From NCBI GenBank assembly GCA_013398615.1, contig VZSR01003803.1:4970050-5034049 (forward strand): 64,000 bases of DNA, in the 5' to 3' direction. Shown here piece after piece: positions 1 through 13,847 of this stretch. The translations under genes and the position numbers were made by a program. The notes below the pieces were generated by a model, which was given only the letters and a program-made list of their open reading frames with translations, was not told where the DNA came from and did not search any database. Every line of letters begins with the position of its first letter. Positions within the stretch are counted from its first letter, which is position 1. This DNA is from Brachypodius melanocephalos. Taxonomy: Eukaryota; Chordata; Aves; Passeriformes; Pycnonotidae.

Positions 1-892
1 AGCTGCTTGAGTTGTGCCTAAGCTGTTTCATTTAGCACATAAACCAGATCATTTTGATTGAAATTCATGAAGAACTATTTATGCCAGCACTTGGGCCAGC
101 ATATCTGAGAGAGGCAATCACCTCAAGAAAAGTAGTCCCTAAGTGATGGATAGTGTTGCCTCCAGGCAACAGAACTTGTCCTGGAAGGGGATACATGTTT
201 AAAACAGCAGCATGGCAGAGCAGACAGAAAATTTCTGATTCCTCATACCAGAGTCAGTGATCACACAGATGAATCCATGTCTCTCTCAATCACAAAGGAT
301 CCCTATAAGTGTTGTATTAAGGAGGAGACTATTCTGTGTATGCTTTTGTCCACATCATAAAGATTAAGATTTGTAAAAAAAGAATTACTTGTATTTGAGC
401 TTTGTCAAAACAATAACTAGATTGTGTTTTTTACACAAAACCAGTAACCCAGAATAGTCAGTCCAGTGTATAAGATTTTATCTGCATCTCTTTATCGCCT
501 GGCAAATATTTTTTAGTTCCTAGCTGAATGTTCCAAGCATCACACTATGGACTCTTTCCTTGCTCTGTATGTGTAGCTTAGTCTGAACTTCTTTCCCATG
601 AGGAGAAATATTTCTGTGTAAAATTATTTCAACACAAAAAAATGAACAAATAATCTTAAAATTTCCAGCCATCTTTAAATGCATGACTGCAGACACTATG
701 AGAGAACATTGATTAGTGTCTCTCTGAAAACTTGTTGATAAAGCATAAAGAATGAAATTACTGGGCAGATGCCAGTTCATCTTCCAGGAAAGAAAAATTA
801 TTATTCTTAACTCCAGTGTTAAGACTCAGCTATGAATGTACAGCTTCCTTCTGAGACTTGTAAATATGAAAATATCTATCTTTTGCTTTCAG
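1..892 (+). other. FOLH1: FOLH1 intron 6 (3' part), no other feature
   Basis: This stretch precedes the first recognisable FOLH1 exon and ends in a normal acceptor (TTTGCTTTCAG). I see no exon, repeat family or RNA gene in it. FOLH1 exons 1-6 must lie to the left of the window. Confidence 0.75.
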
Positions 893-986
893 AATACATG
901 TACCGATTAGACAAAACCAGTGGTATAGGTCTCCCAAAAATTCCAGTTCATCCTATTGGCTATTATGATGCAGAGTCATTACTGCG
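893..986 (+). CDS. FOLH1: FOLH1 exon 7
   Basis: 94 bp, entered in phase 1, from TTTGCTTTCAG to donor GTGAGT. It encodes the apical-domain stretch containing I-P-V-H-P-I-G-Y-Y-D-A. The paralogous NAALAD2 exon has the same length. Confidence 0.93.
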
Positions 987-3900
987 GTGAGTGCATGGGA
1001 GACATTAAGTATTTTTAGCAGATTGTTTTTTGGAAGTTATGAGAGTATCTGAAAAGAGAATAAAAAGACTTTTGCACTCTGATTCTCCTTTAGCTCTTGA
1101 AATAATATTAGGACCTCTGTAGGAGGTAAGTGTGGTAACTATTGTTACCTATGAGGTATGTACAGAGTTATCTTGAAAAGGTCATTTGTAATATGGACTA
1201 GTAGGTCTCCAAATTTTCTTTTCTTTAAAACTCTATAGTTATCAGGATAACTGCTCATAATGATAAAGATATAGGTAAAAAACCTCTTTTATTCAATGCC
1301 ATTACTATGATGTAATGTATAAATATGGTGTAGCCAGACATTTCTGTTCAGTAAGTATTAAATAATATTAAAATTTGGTTTTAGTAGTTGTAAATGAAAC
1401 CTAAATCCTTTAAAAATACTGAGTCCTTGTTTTCACTTTTGTTTTGAGAAGTCATAGCATCTTGTTATCCCTGCTATCATATTTTTATATAAACAATTTA
1501 CTCAGGACCTGAAGACATGTTGAAGTGTTCTGTGGAATAAAGCTTGACTGAAGTATGTATTTACAGTAAAAGACATGCTTTCATTTACCATAAATATATT
1601 TTGCTTCCTAAGAGCCAGAACATCCAGCATATTTTCTTTGTATCTCAGAACTTCGTGCAAAAGATAAAAGTCCTTCAAGGGAATGAGTCTGGGTGATTGC
1701 GATCCACCAAATTATTGCAATTCCAGTTGTGTTAACAGGAAAAATATGGCACTTTAGACAATGGAGCAAGAAGGTGACTTGGACTGATCATGTTTCTCTA
1801 CTTTAGCCATCTTTGACACATATCAGCTGTCTATGCTACAAAATTAAACCATATGCAGGGACAGGCACCATAAAACTATTGCCTGTGCTGTTAAAGTGTT
1901 GGAATAGCCCAAGTTCCTCTCTGCTAATTCAAATGCAAATGCAGTTCAAGGCAGTAGAATGTTCCAGGGACCATTTACAAGAGGCAGTTTATATGCAAAA
2001 CCTTTCAGCCAACACTGTCTTCCAGGGTAGCTGTAGGCCACTCCAAGCTGATCTCTATTCCCAGGATTGTTGCTCTATGCTAATTTACCAGTATTAGTGT
2101 AGCTAAAACTCCAGATTATTCTCCTGCCAAAGCTTGTAGTATAAATTGTCTAAAACAAAGACCAACACTGGTTTGTGTTTGTATGGGAGCTAGCAAAATT
2201 TGATTTCTGGTTTCTCATTTGTTTGATGCTGTTGTAAGATGTCTGTACCTAATAATGATTTTTTTTTTTTTCCATAACAGTAATATGGGAGGACAGGCAC
2301 CACCTCATAGTAGCTGGAAAGGAGATTTGAATGTATCTTACAACGTCGGTCCTGGTTTTACAGCAAACTATTCCACAAGGTCAGTTTTGTTCCCTAAGGA
2401 GAGTGTTCTTGGGATCAGGGCAAAACCAGGTAGAGCAATAGAGTCTGACCAAAGATAGAGTAGCTGGGTTTAGTAGCTGGATTTATTTACATCTTTCCTT
2501 TGATGTTGGCTGTTTCCTTGGCTGAAATTGGCTCAGTGAAAAGCATTAGTACATAATGTCTTGACTGGATGAATATGACCTACTTGCTTTACTTCCCAGC
2601 TAGTCTTGAACCAGTTTCATTTGAAAAGCATTTAGCCTTTGATAAACTATTTGTTGAGAGTGATTTTTTTAAAAAAAAACTTTCAGTTTTTTTTAAAATT
2701 CATGTAAGTCCAGCTTCTGATCTTACCTATTGACTTATATAAAGCAATATTAAACTGCTTCATATAAGCAGTTTTTCCACTCAGCTTTTCCAGAAAAAGA
2801 GCTTAAACTACGATGTCGATTTTATTGCTTCAGATGGTTTTTAGTTGAATTAGTAATTGCAGTTTAGGACTAAAATCTCTGTGTTTCAATGTTGTCTGAA
2901 TACAGTGTACTGACTTCATATGAACTGTTTAACTTCATATAATTGTTCATACTGAACTTTATATGAACCCTTGGGGCTGAGTTGTTACACCTTCAGCCGT
3001 GGTACAGGTAAACAAGTCTTGATGTTGTAGAAAAAATCTCTTGATGCAGCTCAGGTTGTCTGATTTTCTGCTGCAGTAGTATGGACTGTGCTGGAATGTT
3101 CCTGTTTTGGCTAGGATAGAGTTAATTTTCTTCACAGTGGCTAGTATGGGGCTGCTTTTCATTTGTCATGAGCATAGAGTTGATAATATAGAAATGATTT
3201 TGTTATTGCTGAGCAGGGCTTACACAGAGCCAAGGCCTTTTCTGCATTTTGTGCTGCCATATTGGTGAGGGAGTGGGGAGTGCCTGGGAGGGTGGGAGGA
3301 GGCACAGCCAGGACAAGAGATCCCAGCTGACCAAAGGGATATTCCAGACCATCTGACAGCATGCTCAGTTACATAAAACGGGGGAAAGAAGGAGAAAAGG
3401 GGAGACATCTGGAGTGATGGTGTTTTCATTCCCAAGTCAGCATTACATGTGATGGGGCTCTGCTCTTTTGGAGATGGTTGAAAGTTTTGCTCTGGTTGTT
3501 TTCTTGGCTTTTGCTTTATGTATAAAATTGTCTTTATCTCAACCCATGAGTCTTGTAACTTTTACCCTCCAAATTTCTCTCGCTGCTAGTGGGGGAGTGA
3601 GTGAGTGGCTGTGTGGGGCTTGGTTGCGGGCTGGGATGAAACTGTAACATGGAGTCAGTTCTGATTTGCACCAAAATGCAGAAAATTAGAACTATTTACG
3701 TTTTTAACATTAGATGTTTTCCATTTTCATTTCACTATTTCAAATCTAAAAACTAGCTGCTAGCAAAAGACCTTTGGAGTTCTGATCCTGTTATCTGTGT
3801 AAATCTTACTGACATCAGCAATATTACACAGCTGTCAAGGGCTAAATGCTGTTCTTATTTGTGCAAGTATGAATCCAGAAAAAAACTACACTGTAATATT

Positions 3901-6900
3901 TTCAGATTTACTTTGGTTTAATAGGAGATAAATTTGGTCAAAATACTTTCTCTGTCATTTATATTGTACACTTTTGAAAGGTATCAAGATGTTTGGTTAT
4001 CTAATTTGGTGGATTTTCTCTTTGTGTTTTCTTCCCAATACACCAGAAAGGTGAAAATGCACATTCATAGCAACAATGAAGTAAGAAGGATTTACAATGT
4101 GATTGGTACCATCAGAGGCTCAGTGGAACCAGGTAAAATTATTTGCCTTCAGCATAATCTGAGTGAGCAGTGACCTCTACATGTACTTCATGGTTACAAG
4201 GGGGACATGAGGAATATCGTTTTCTGTGAAATACTGTATTGCATGATCTTTGAAACAGTATTTGCACTGGCTTTCATATGCTTCAGGGTATGTCAGCACT
4301 TTCACTGTAAATGCTGATTTTCAAGGGAGAGTCATAACTAAGATGAAAATATTTGTCTTCGGGCAAGTAACTTTGCAATTGAAAGAATATTTTTAAATGG
4401 GTATTCTTCCCTAAGAAACATGAGAATGGATTTTATGTTCCACTGGAAGGCACTATATCCACCATTACTGGCTTTTTGTCTAGCTTACAGTCTCTTGTAA
4501 TCAGTGTGATTTTATACTCTAAAAAAACAGATATATAGACATCTCTGGAATGATGATAATGTAATTTATCTTCTAACTGCAGCACTTTCTGTGTGCCTAA
4601 AACACAACTGTTAATCGTATTATAGTAGCACAGAGACCTAGTCTGAATTGCATCTCAATAAGCGTATCTCTGTCATGATTTGGACAACCCTTTTTGTGAT
4701 AGATTATATATATATACAGAGAAATATTGCATTCAGCACATGAATTCACAATGTTATGAATTTCTGTGCTGTACAGCTATAATTAGTGGATCAACTTCAC
4801 CATGAAACACATTATGGTGAAGTATGGAAAAATGCTTCTATCTTTAGAAGAAATCTGTAGTATATTTAATAATAGAACTAACAACATGGAGTTTGAGGTT
4901 TTAAGTCTTGTGGGATCCAGTTACTGGGTTTGACAAATTCTTCAACACTGGCTGAAAATACAGAAAGAATGTGTTCAGAAATGTAAAATGTTTCTTTCCT
5001 TTCTATCATGTATATTATAAACTGTTAATCTCTGTTGCTTGATACATCTGTGGAAAATTAGAAATTAGTTCAAGTTAACATCTCTGTGTCAGGAAAAAAG
5101 TATTCCTAAGTAAACCTCTGAAATTATTTTCTCTAGACAGATATGTCATCCTGGGAGGCCACCGTGACTCATGGGTATTTGGTGGCATTGATCCTCAGAG
5201 TGGAGCAGCTGTGGTTCACGAGATTGTGAGGAGCTTTGGAAAGCTGAAAAACAAAGGTAATGTAAGGAAAGAATAAAGCACATCAAAGTAGCTGCTCTCA
5301 GCAGTGCCCATTGATTTCTGTGAGATTTAAACATACGCTTGAAATTAAAAACGTGTATCTCACTGATGTCTTGAATAAACACACTGCTGTGCACCTTGCT
5401 GTATGTGAAGTATTTCTGCTCAACAGAAAGTACACCTAGAGGGAAATGGAGGATGCTGAAATAAACAGGACATTTAGGTACAATAGACCACTCTGTGTTT
5501 GAGGCTGGTCAGACTGGACATGTCAGTGGTGTTATAATACTGACACAGTGGTGGACTGATAAGGGCTTCATCAGGGCCACACTGAGAGCCTTCTCAGCAC
5601 TTTTCTGTGGCTTGGAGTCATACTCAAGAATAAGTGAAGGATGTCAGTGTAATGCTGAGAATGAGCTGTGCAAACACAGTAGGAGGTAATGGTTAAAAAT
5701 ACCTCATGCCTACTTGCATTAGAATAGAGGAACAAATGTCAGCTGCACCAGGTTTCTGTTGCTGTCAGAGCAAATGCTGTCTCCCTATCTGACATCCCAT
5801 GAAGAGAAGCTCTGACATAAATACTATGCTAGAGGAGTGTTCTTTGCCTGCCCATTACACATAAAACCTATTGACATTTAGTTTTATTTCCATTTCTTTC
5901 CAGTAGCTGAATATCAGGGGAAGCTCTCTGGAATGCAAATGGGAAAAAAAATTAAAAGTTAAAAAAAGAAATGGAGTAAAAGATGAAAAGGTTCCAGTAG
6001 CTTCAAAGAAAACTTTGGGCTGAGATAACAGCATCAGGGCAGTGGAGAGTCTTCTATTTGGCCTGGGTTTAAATTGAATGGAGGACTTCAAATGAAAGAT
6101 TTTTCTTTTGAAGGTGGTCTGTCAAAGTTACAGGGAATTGCTTAGGTTTTGAAATCTGGCATTTGAAAGACGGGTCAAAGAAGTTCTGAAATAAATATGA
6201 AAATATGCCACTTTTCTGTCAGAATGGACATGGATATACAGTGTGTACTAAACTGAAGAGAGCAAGAGGATTAGAAAAGTCTTTGTTCCAGAATTTGTGC
6301 ACAGCACATTTTTTTTTCCTTGATCAGACTTTTAGATTCTAGAAAATTTTCTTGCATTTAAAGGTGAGAGACGAAATACATTATTTGGCCCCATATTGAA
6401 GTAGAAGCAAGATTGCTACAATAGTAAAGCAATATTAGATAAGGTTACTGAAGTCTTATGTATATCTCTTTCCCCACAGATCATGGTAAAAGATGAACCC
6501 CCAAAAAATGTCATGTGTTTTCATGTTAGTCATGTAACCTTTACTTTTGTAATACAGTTTTCATGGTCTTTCATTTCAGGATGGAGACCAAGGAGAACAG
6601 TGATATTTGCAAGCTGGGATGCAGAGGAATTTGGCTTGTTGGGATCAACGGAGTGGGCTGAGGTAAATCCAAGAGTGTTCAAAAAGAAATTTGCATGGTG
6701 GGGCTGCTCTTTGAAAATCTGCACTAGAAAGAAGCACTTCTTCCCTCTCCACCTCTTTTCCTTAGACACACATTCTGTCTCTCCCTTGAGTTTTCTTTTG
6801 AACTACCAAGAATCTCTAGCTCCTTGCAGTATATGATATCCTTCTCTGAAACAGCTCTTTCTTTTGTGAATGGGAAGATAGTTCTGAGGGGAAAAAAAAG

Positions 6901-9900
6901 TTTATCAGCATTTTCTTCCTTTTTATCTTTCTCGTAGGAGAATGCCAAAATATTGCAAGCACGAGGAGTGGCATATATCAATGCAGATTCTTCTGTTGAA
7001 GGTGCATGAATATGACTTGTGTTTTACAGGAATAGTGATGGTATGACTGAGAGGGATTTTGTCTTAGCGATTCATGAGACCTTCAATGTGATAATTTTTG
7101 TTGCATTAATTCAGAAATTAATATGGGGAGAAACTGTGGAATCATAAAGTGTCCTTCAGATATTCACCTTGTTTCAGGGACAAAATCCTTTACTGTAGCT
7201 ACACTGTTTGGGAGGTCATAAGAGAGACAAGAACTGTTGTGCTCTGAGTTCTGTGGCAACTCTTTAGAGTTAGCTTCTTCTCTTATAATATGCATAATGA
7301 TCATGGGGACATAAGAAAAGCTCTTACGACTTGCTTCAAAAGCTGGGCTCTAATTCATCCTAACCAATGAAGTGCACCAAGAAGATGATAGGAAGGCTCT
7401 TTTCAGCTTGCTCCTCATAAAGAGTGTAACTCCATAGTCCCTTTCTTATTAATAAATAACAACAGGAACTTTCAGCTGAGGGAACTTCCTTCTTCAAATA
7501 AATAATTTTTCATGTTTTATCAGGAAATTACACACTGCGAGTGGATTGCACACCACTGATGTACAGTCTGGTTTACAGTCTGACTAAAAAGGTAACATCA
7601 CTTGAAATTTTTATTCGGTATGTTTGGTGCTCACTTACTTGATGGGGCTCTGCCTGTAGAAATATGGTGTCAGTTCTTTCTTTTCTGGCTGCAGTACCCC
7701 TTTTAGATCAATAGTTACAGAACTGGAGCTTTTTCCCAGGACAGATAAGGGGATTCCCAGCTTATACTGTTAAATTATTAACTATTCAGGATTAGGGGAT
7801 TTTTCCACTCCTCCTGTGAAAGCATTCCTTTTAAGAACAAAAGCATAAAAGCATTCTGTGAACCAGAGAACAGAAACAAGCATATACCTGGCTGCCCAGA
7901 TCAAATACTAGAATGCCCATGGTAGTAGGAGACTCTGACTCCCTTTAGGCAGGGGAGGAAATTAGGATGGCTACAATGTTGTTTTTGTATGATGTAACAG
8001 GTTTGGTCAATGTGCTCAGCTTCAGTGTACCCTGTTAGTTATTCTTTGTCTCTGACCACGATGCTCTCACACATTTGTGTGGCACACAAAATTGAGAGGT
8101 AGGGACCTTTCTCAGGAAATAGCCACACCATCTTAGATGTAAGATGTTCCTTTCTTTGGGAGTGAGTCTTAAGAGGCTGGCATTTTATTTCTGGGTTGTT
8201 TTTTTTCTGTTTAACTATTAAAGAGTGAATATTTAATTAGTTTTTGCATATGTTTTTGATGCTGATGTAATGTACATTCAACTGCTGTGTATATTCTGTG
8301 AATTTACTTTATCTGCCTTTATCTGCTTTATGTATTCAGCCATTTGACAATTTATTATCTCTTGGCAGCTGGCATTAGACTGGTGCAAAAATAAAGGAAA
8401 AGCAGTAAATCAGTATAATAAATTTTAAAAATAAATAAATTAAATTTAAAAAAAATAATTGCAATTAAAAGACAGCAAATAAAATGTAGCTCTGTTAAAA
8501 GTACCCAGATAAAGAGACTTCTGTGCTGAACTCAGGAATAGTTGATCACCTGCAGTTCCCATGGTAACCTGTACTAAGTGAAGTTGTTCAGAACTGTCAG
8601 GAAATCAGGTCAGCAGAGCCTCAGTTTGGACACCAAGAGCCATCATTAAAATCTTGGCCTAAATACCAGTAAAAATGCTTCTGTAACCCTTCCTCGAGTT
8701 GGGAAGCACAGGCTGATGAATGCATTTAACCACAGCTTGTTGGTAGCTGATGTCTGAAGAGAATGCCAATCAGGAAGCATGTCCCATGTAAATGGTAAAA
8801 AGTTTCCATGCTGATAGTTCTGCTCCATGGACAATTTCCTTCATGAACAAAACCCCAGATAAATTAGTCTTAATTTGATTCCTATTGTGAAGTAATTGTT
8901 AGATAGAAGATAGATAGATTAATAATGGAATATCTATTAATTATCTTTTATAGATTCAAAATAATAAAACCTCAGCAGTCCACCAATATAAAGGAAAGAT
9001 GAAGAAACATTCACAGTGTTTAAGCTGCTCAGTTACCTGCAAATTAGTCAGGGGTAGGAACGAACTTTAGAATAATTGTGATTTGTATAACTCTAGCAAC
9101 TATGGTGACATAAACACCAGGTACTGTGCACTTTGCCCTTTTAAGTTTGCTTCTGCATTCATAAACGTATTTTTTGTGAGCTGAAACAAGATAGAAACAG
9201 TTTTAAATTAAACTAAGACAAAATTGAAATTTTCTGCCAAAGTAAAGCAAAATGTTTTGATTTTGTGAGAGATTTCTCTTTTGAATATGTAAATTAAATG
9301 GCTGAAAATCTCATAAATAAATATCAGAATTTAAATATTGACTTGAATTGTTTTGCTTTCCTTGGGTTTTCTTCCATCTAAATTTACCTATTTTTTAGGA
9401 AATAAATTATTCTTCTGGAAAATGCTATACATTTGAAGTGTTAAAATGGAAATGCAGAAAGGTTGAGGGACTTAAGATGACTTACTCATTACCGTAAGCT
9501 GTGGGCTTGGTGTGGTGACAAATTGTTGATTTGTTGCTTGGTAACATTTAAAATTTTACCCTTTGTCTTTTTTGTAGATACCAAGTCCTGATGAGGGGTT
9601 TGAAGGAAAATCTCTTTATGAGAGCTGGTATAAAAAAAATCCATCAAGTGAATATAAAGAGGTCCCCAGGTCAGTAACAAAAAAAACCAAATTACATACC
9701 AAACATTATTATAACTTCTAGATTGTGTGTTTGAAAGAAATACTCGTATGAAAAGCAGAGTCCTGAAGAGAAATGGTGTGATTCTCCCCTGGTATAAATT
9801 CCAGAGTTGTGATGATTGCAACTAATACACTATTGTACAGCAGGTTTGTGAGCTTTCCTTTGAAGATTAACAACAGGCTTTATATATGAAACATGTTAAT

Positions 9901-12900
9901 TTAGTTAATAGAGGGTTAGACAAATAAGGGTAGAATGCACAAGCCAGTGGCAATTACACAAGATGTTAACTCAACAGCTTTCCTTTGCATTTTTTTCCAG
10001 TCTACTGGAAAGCCTCTGTGTTGGGTGGCTGGGGAGCACACAAGGCATGATATTATGACATTGTCCTTCAAATTTACCAAGGGGTTTCTACAGAACTTCA
10101 AAATTATTTTATTCCATGAAGCCATGCTGGTACTGCTGTGATTTCTCTGAGTTGAGAGCTTGGGATAGCGGTTCAGCAGGAGGAAGGTCATAGGTTCTTG
10201 TCAGTGATAAAAAGACAGTGAGGTACATTCTCCTCTTGAGAACTGGATATCTGACCCTGAGAAGGGTGACTTTGCTCCTATGGGAATGCTATTGAGGAGG
10301 TGCAGGTAATGCAGGGATCAGAGGCAGTTCATGGCAGTTCAAGAAAAAGAGCACACTGGGAAAAGACTATGTAGTGTGTAGTGATTGCTGAAAAAAAATA
10401 ACTGCTATGGCATACTTGGAAGCAAACTAAAATTATACCTTAAGTATTGTCACTCAAGGCATTTTCCTCTTTCTTGTTTAAAGAATAAACAAACTGGGTT
10501 CTGGCAATGACTTTGAAGCATTTTTTCAACGTCTTGGCATCGCTGCAGGCAGAGCTCGTTACAGTAAAAATTGGGTAAGCCTGTGTGTTTGTAGCTTGGT
10601 CTCCCTTGTAACTGCCTGAATAACATCACCTGTAAAGAAGCCATTTAGAATTCCAGCTTTTTAGGATAGTACAGTTCAGTGTGTCAGAGTGGTGTCTAAT
10701 TATACCACGTGCTTCCTCTCTCTGTGCTACCTCAACACAAATATGTAATAAACAAGAATGATCAACTTCTTGTCACTTAGACAAAAAGAGTTTTGCTCAG
10801 GGTAAATGGATGCACTCAAAATTACCTATGGCTGATGAAGGCTTCTGAGTAGCTTATGGTGACTTTTGAATGATTTGTAACACTGTATGAAGCTTTGAAT
10901 TCAAAATGGTTCGTGTTTTTTTGAAATATGGGTTGGGCTCTGGAGCATACTATGAGAGGAGATTAACTGAGAAATGTTCAAGGAGCAAATTATTCAATGT
11001 GGTCATTTCCTCTGAAAAGGAAGGAATATCCAAAGACAAAAACGAATGATTGTTGAATACAAGCAAGAGAAGTAGTCCAATCTCACCTGGATTTAGCCAA
11101 CCGAGAGTTATGTATCTGTGCTTAGCTAACTTCTTAAGGCTGTGTACATGGTCAGTGGAGAGAGATTTCTCCAAATGACCATTTACCTCAGCATAGGGTA
11201 GTGTCCAAGAGAGCCACTACTGACCAGTTCTTCTCCTTCAACTGTCTATAGTGGCTACATAGGATTAGTGTGACCTGTCTTAAACTTTACCATGCCTTGA
11301 ATCCCACAGCAAAGGTTTTCAAAAATAGAAATAGACATGGCGGAATAATGTTTTTGTTTTGGCTTGGTTTCCTTTGTTTCAGGATGTAGAAAAATACAGC
11401 AGCTATCCAGTTTACCACAGTGTGTATGAAACCTACGAAATTGTGGAACAGTTTTATGATCCCACTTTCAAGAATCATCTGGCTGTAGCTCAGGTACGGG
11501 GAGGGCTGGTGTTTGAATTGGCCGACTCTGTTGTGCTTCCTTTTGACTGTAGAGATTATGCAGCAGCTGTGAGCAACTATGCTCACATCATCTATAATTT
11601 GTCAAGGAATCATGAAGAGGAACTGGCAACATACAATGTGTCCTTTGGTACGTACAGTCTTCCATCACATTCCTCTTCTGTTAATGTTAACAGTGCCTTA
11701 TATTAATGGATGTCTTAGTCACAACCTGGTATTTACCTTGTGCTGTATGAACAACAAATAAAACAAGAGCAATACCCTCCATTAATTTGAAATGGGAGTA
11801 TTTTGTCACTAGCATGCCTGTGTGGGGACTATGCCACTGCCAAACAGAGCTAACACAGTTACATGTGCTCTGACCTGTCTATAATTGGCCAGTATTGACA
11901 ACAATGTATCATGTTTCTTTAAAAAAAGTCACACTGTTTTGCAGTTTATGATGTTGGGTAATTGTATGCTTGAGAAACCTTTTTTTTAATTGGCAACACT
12001 ATAGAATATTCAGTTTAGGATTTGGTTGCTAATGGCTAATATCAGGTACATGTGCGCGTCTATACATACACAGACAGACACATACACACACACACATATA
12101 TTCTCAGTGTTTCTCAAAATTCTGTGTGGAGGGACATAACAGTAAAACACAGGTTGCTGGGATTTATAAAACCGTCTGAACAGTCTGGTTCTGGTTCCAT
12201 GATCCACTTTTTGATATTTCTGTACATCCTTCAAGTAGCAAATAGTAAACAATATTCACAACAATACTTATTGCTATTGTTTCTAAGAGAGGTTTTCACA
12301 CAGAATTACATAATATTTAGTGTAGAAATATGGTGTCATTTTATTTTTCTTCAGTGAGACTTTTAACTTTGCATGATCATGATCACAGTGGAAAATAAAG
12401 CTTTAATTGAAGAATTTGATTTGTTAAATGATATCTTCAGAATCTGAAGTTAAATACTCTCACCCTGCTTCCTCTAGATGCTCTGTTTTCAGCTGTGAAG
12501 AATTTTACAGAAGTTGCTGCTAGCTTTCATGAGAGACTTCAACAAATAGATACCAATAAGTAAGTTCAGCTCTTTTTTCCTTCCAGTCAAATACTCCATG
12601 AGCTCAAGAGGGCTCAGTCTTCACTTGCTGTCACTTAATGGAAAAAAAGAAATTAAAAAGCTGTAGTAGTGGCAAGCTTTTTGATGAGCTTTCAAGAAAT
12701 TCTATGCACCCCCTATGCCAAAAGGCCTAGTTTGCACTTGACTTAATTCTTAATTTATTCTTTGTAGGCCATGCCCAGAATGACAAGCCAAACTTCCTTT
12801 TGTATATACATATATGTATATTCCATTTCTTGGGAAGAATCTAATTTAGCCATATGCTTACCCTTATGGAACACTGAGAAAAACTGAGGATAAAAGCCAT

Positions 12901-13816
12901 CATTTTAATGGCAGCAACTTTCAGATAAGGGAGTTAACAGTAATCTCTTATGTAACAGATGACATTTATGACATATGACATGTATGTGACATTTTCAAAA
13001 TGGCTTTATTGATGGATGGCCTAAATCTATGCTTTAATTCAACCAACCACTTTCTGTTTACAGCATTGTAAACTTGAAAAAATTTCCTTAATGGTAGTAG
13101 ACTTACTCCAGCTTTACTGTGCTATAAATTTTAATATTTTTTATTGGTGAATACCTTTGAAGGTCTACAAGTTACTTTGGATGTAAACCACCAAGTTCAC
13201 ATAATTTCTGTATAACCTTGTCACAGTTCTTTTATTTGTTAAGCATCAATAGTGTGCGCAGGGCTATTAAAAGCACACAGACACAGATGGTCTCTGCTCT
13301 GGGAATTTAAAATCTACCATCAGAAAAACAGAATTCTCAGATGGCTCAAAAGAGGATTTTAACATCACAGGGTTCCTTTTTCCTGATATGTTGTACTTTT
13401 ACCTGAAAAAAAATGCAATTTTATTGAAGTAGTTTATGGCTGGCTGGCTTTCAGGAGAAGAGGGTCCTTAGAAAACTGTTGTACAAAAGAAGAGAATGGT
13501 ATGCTTAAGCATCCTCATGAAAAGGAAATAAAGGAATAAGATGAGAGAAAACATGAGAAAAAATACCCCAAACGCTGTGTTTTGACACTATGACTTGGTT
13601 TTTAAAAACAGCTTTAAGAGAGTTTACAGTTATAAACCAGACTGTCACAGCACAGATCAGCATAATTCTGTTATGCAGGTTAGCTGACATGGGCTATCTT
13701 TTGTGGGCTACACTTAAAGTTCAACATCACAGATCTACTGTCCTTCATAAATCCAGATGTCTATGATGGTATAAGAGTAGGTCAAGCACACTGCAGTTAA
13801 CATATTCAACATATTC

Positions 13817-13847
<31 letters not shown>

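Noticed and set aside
5521..5545. TGTCAGT...ACTGACA inverted repeat
   Set aside because: Seven-base arms are common by chance in 64 kb.
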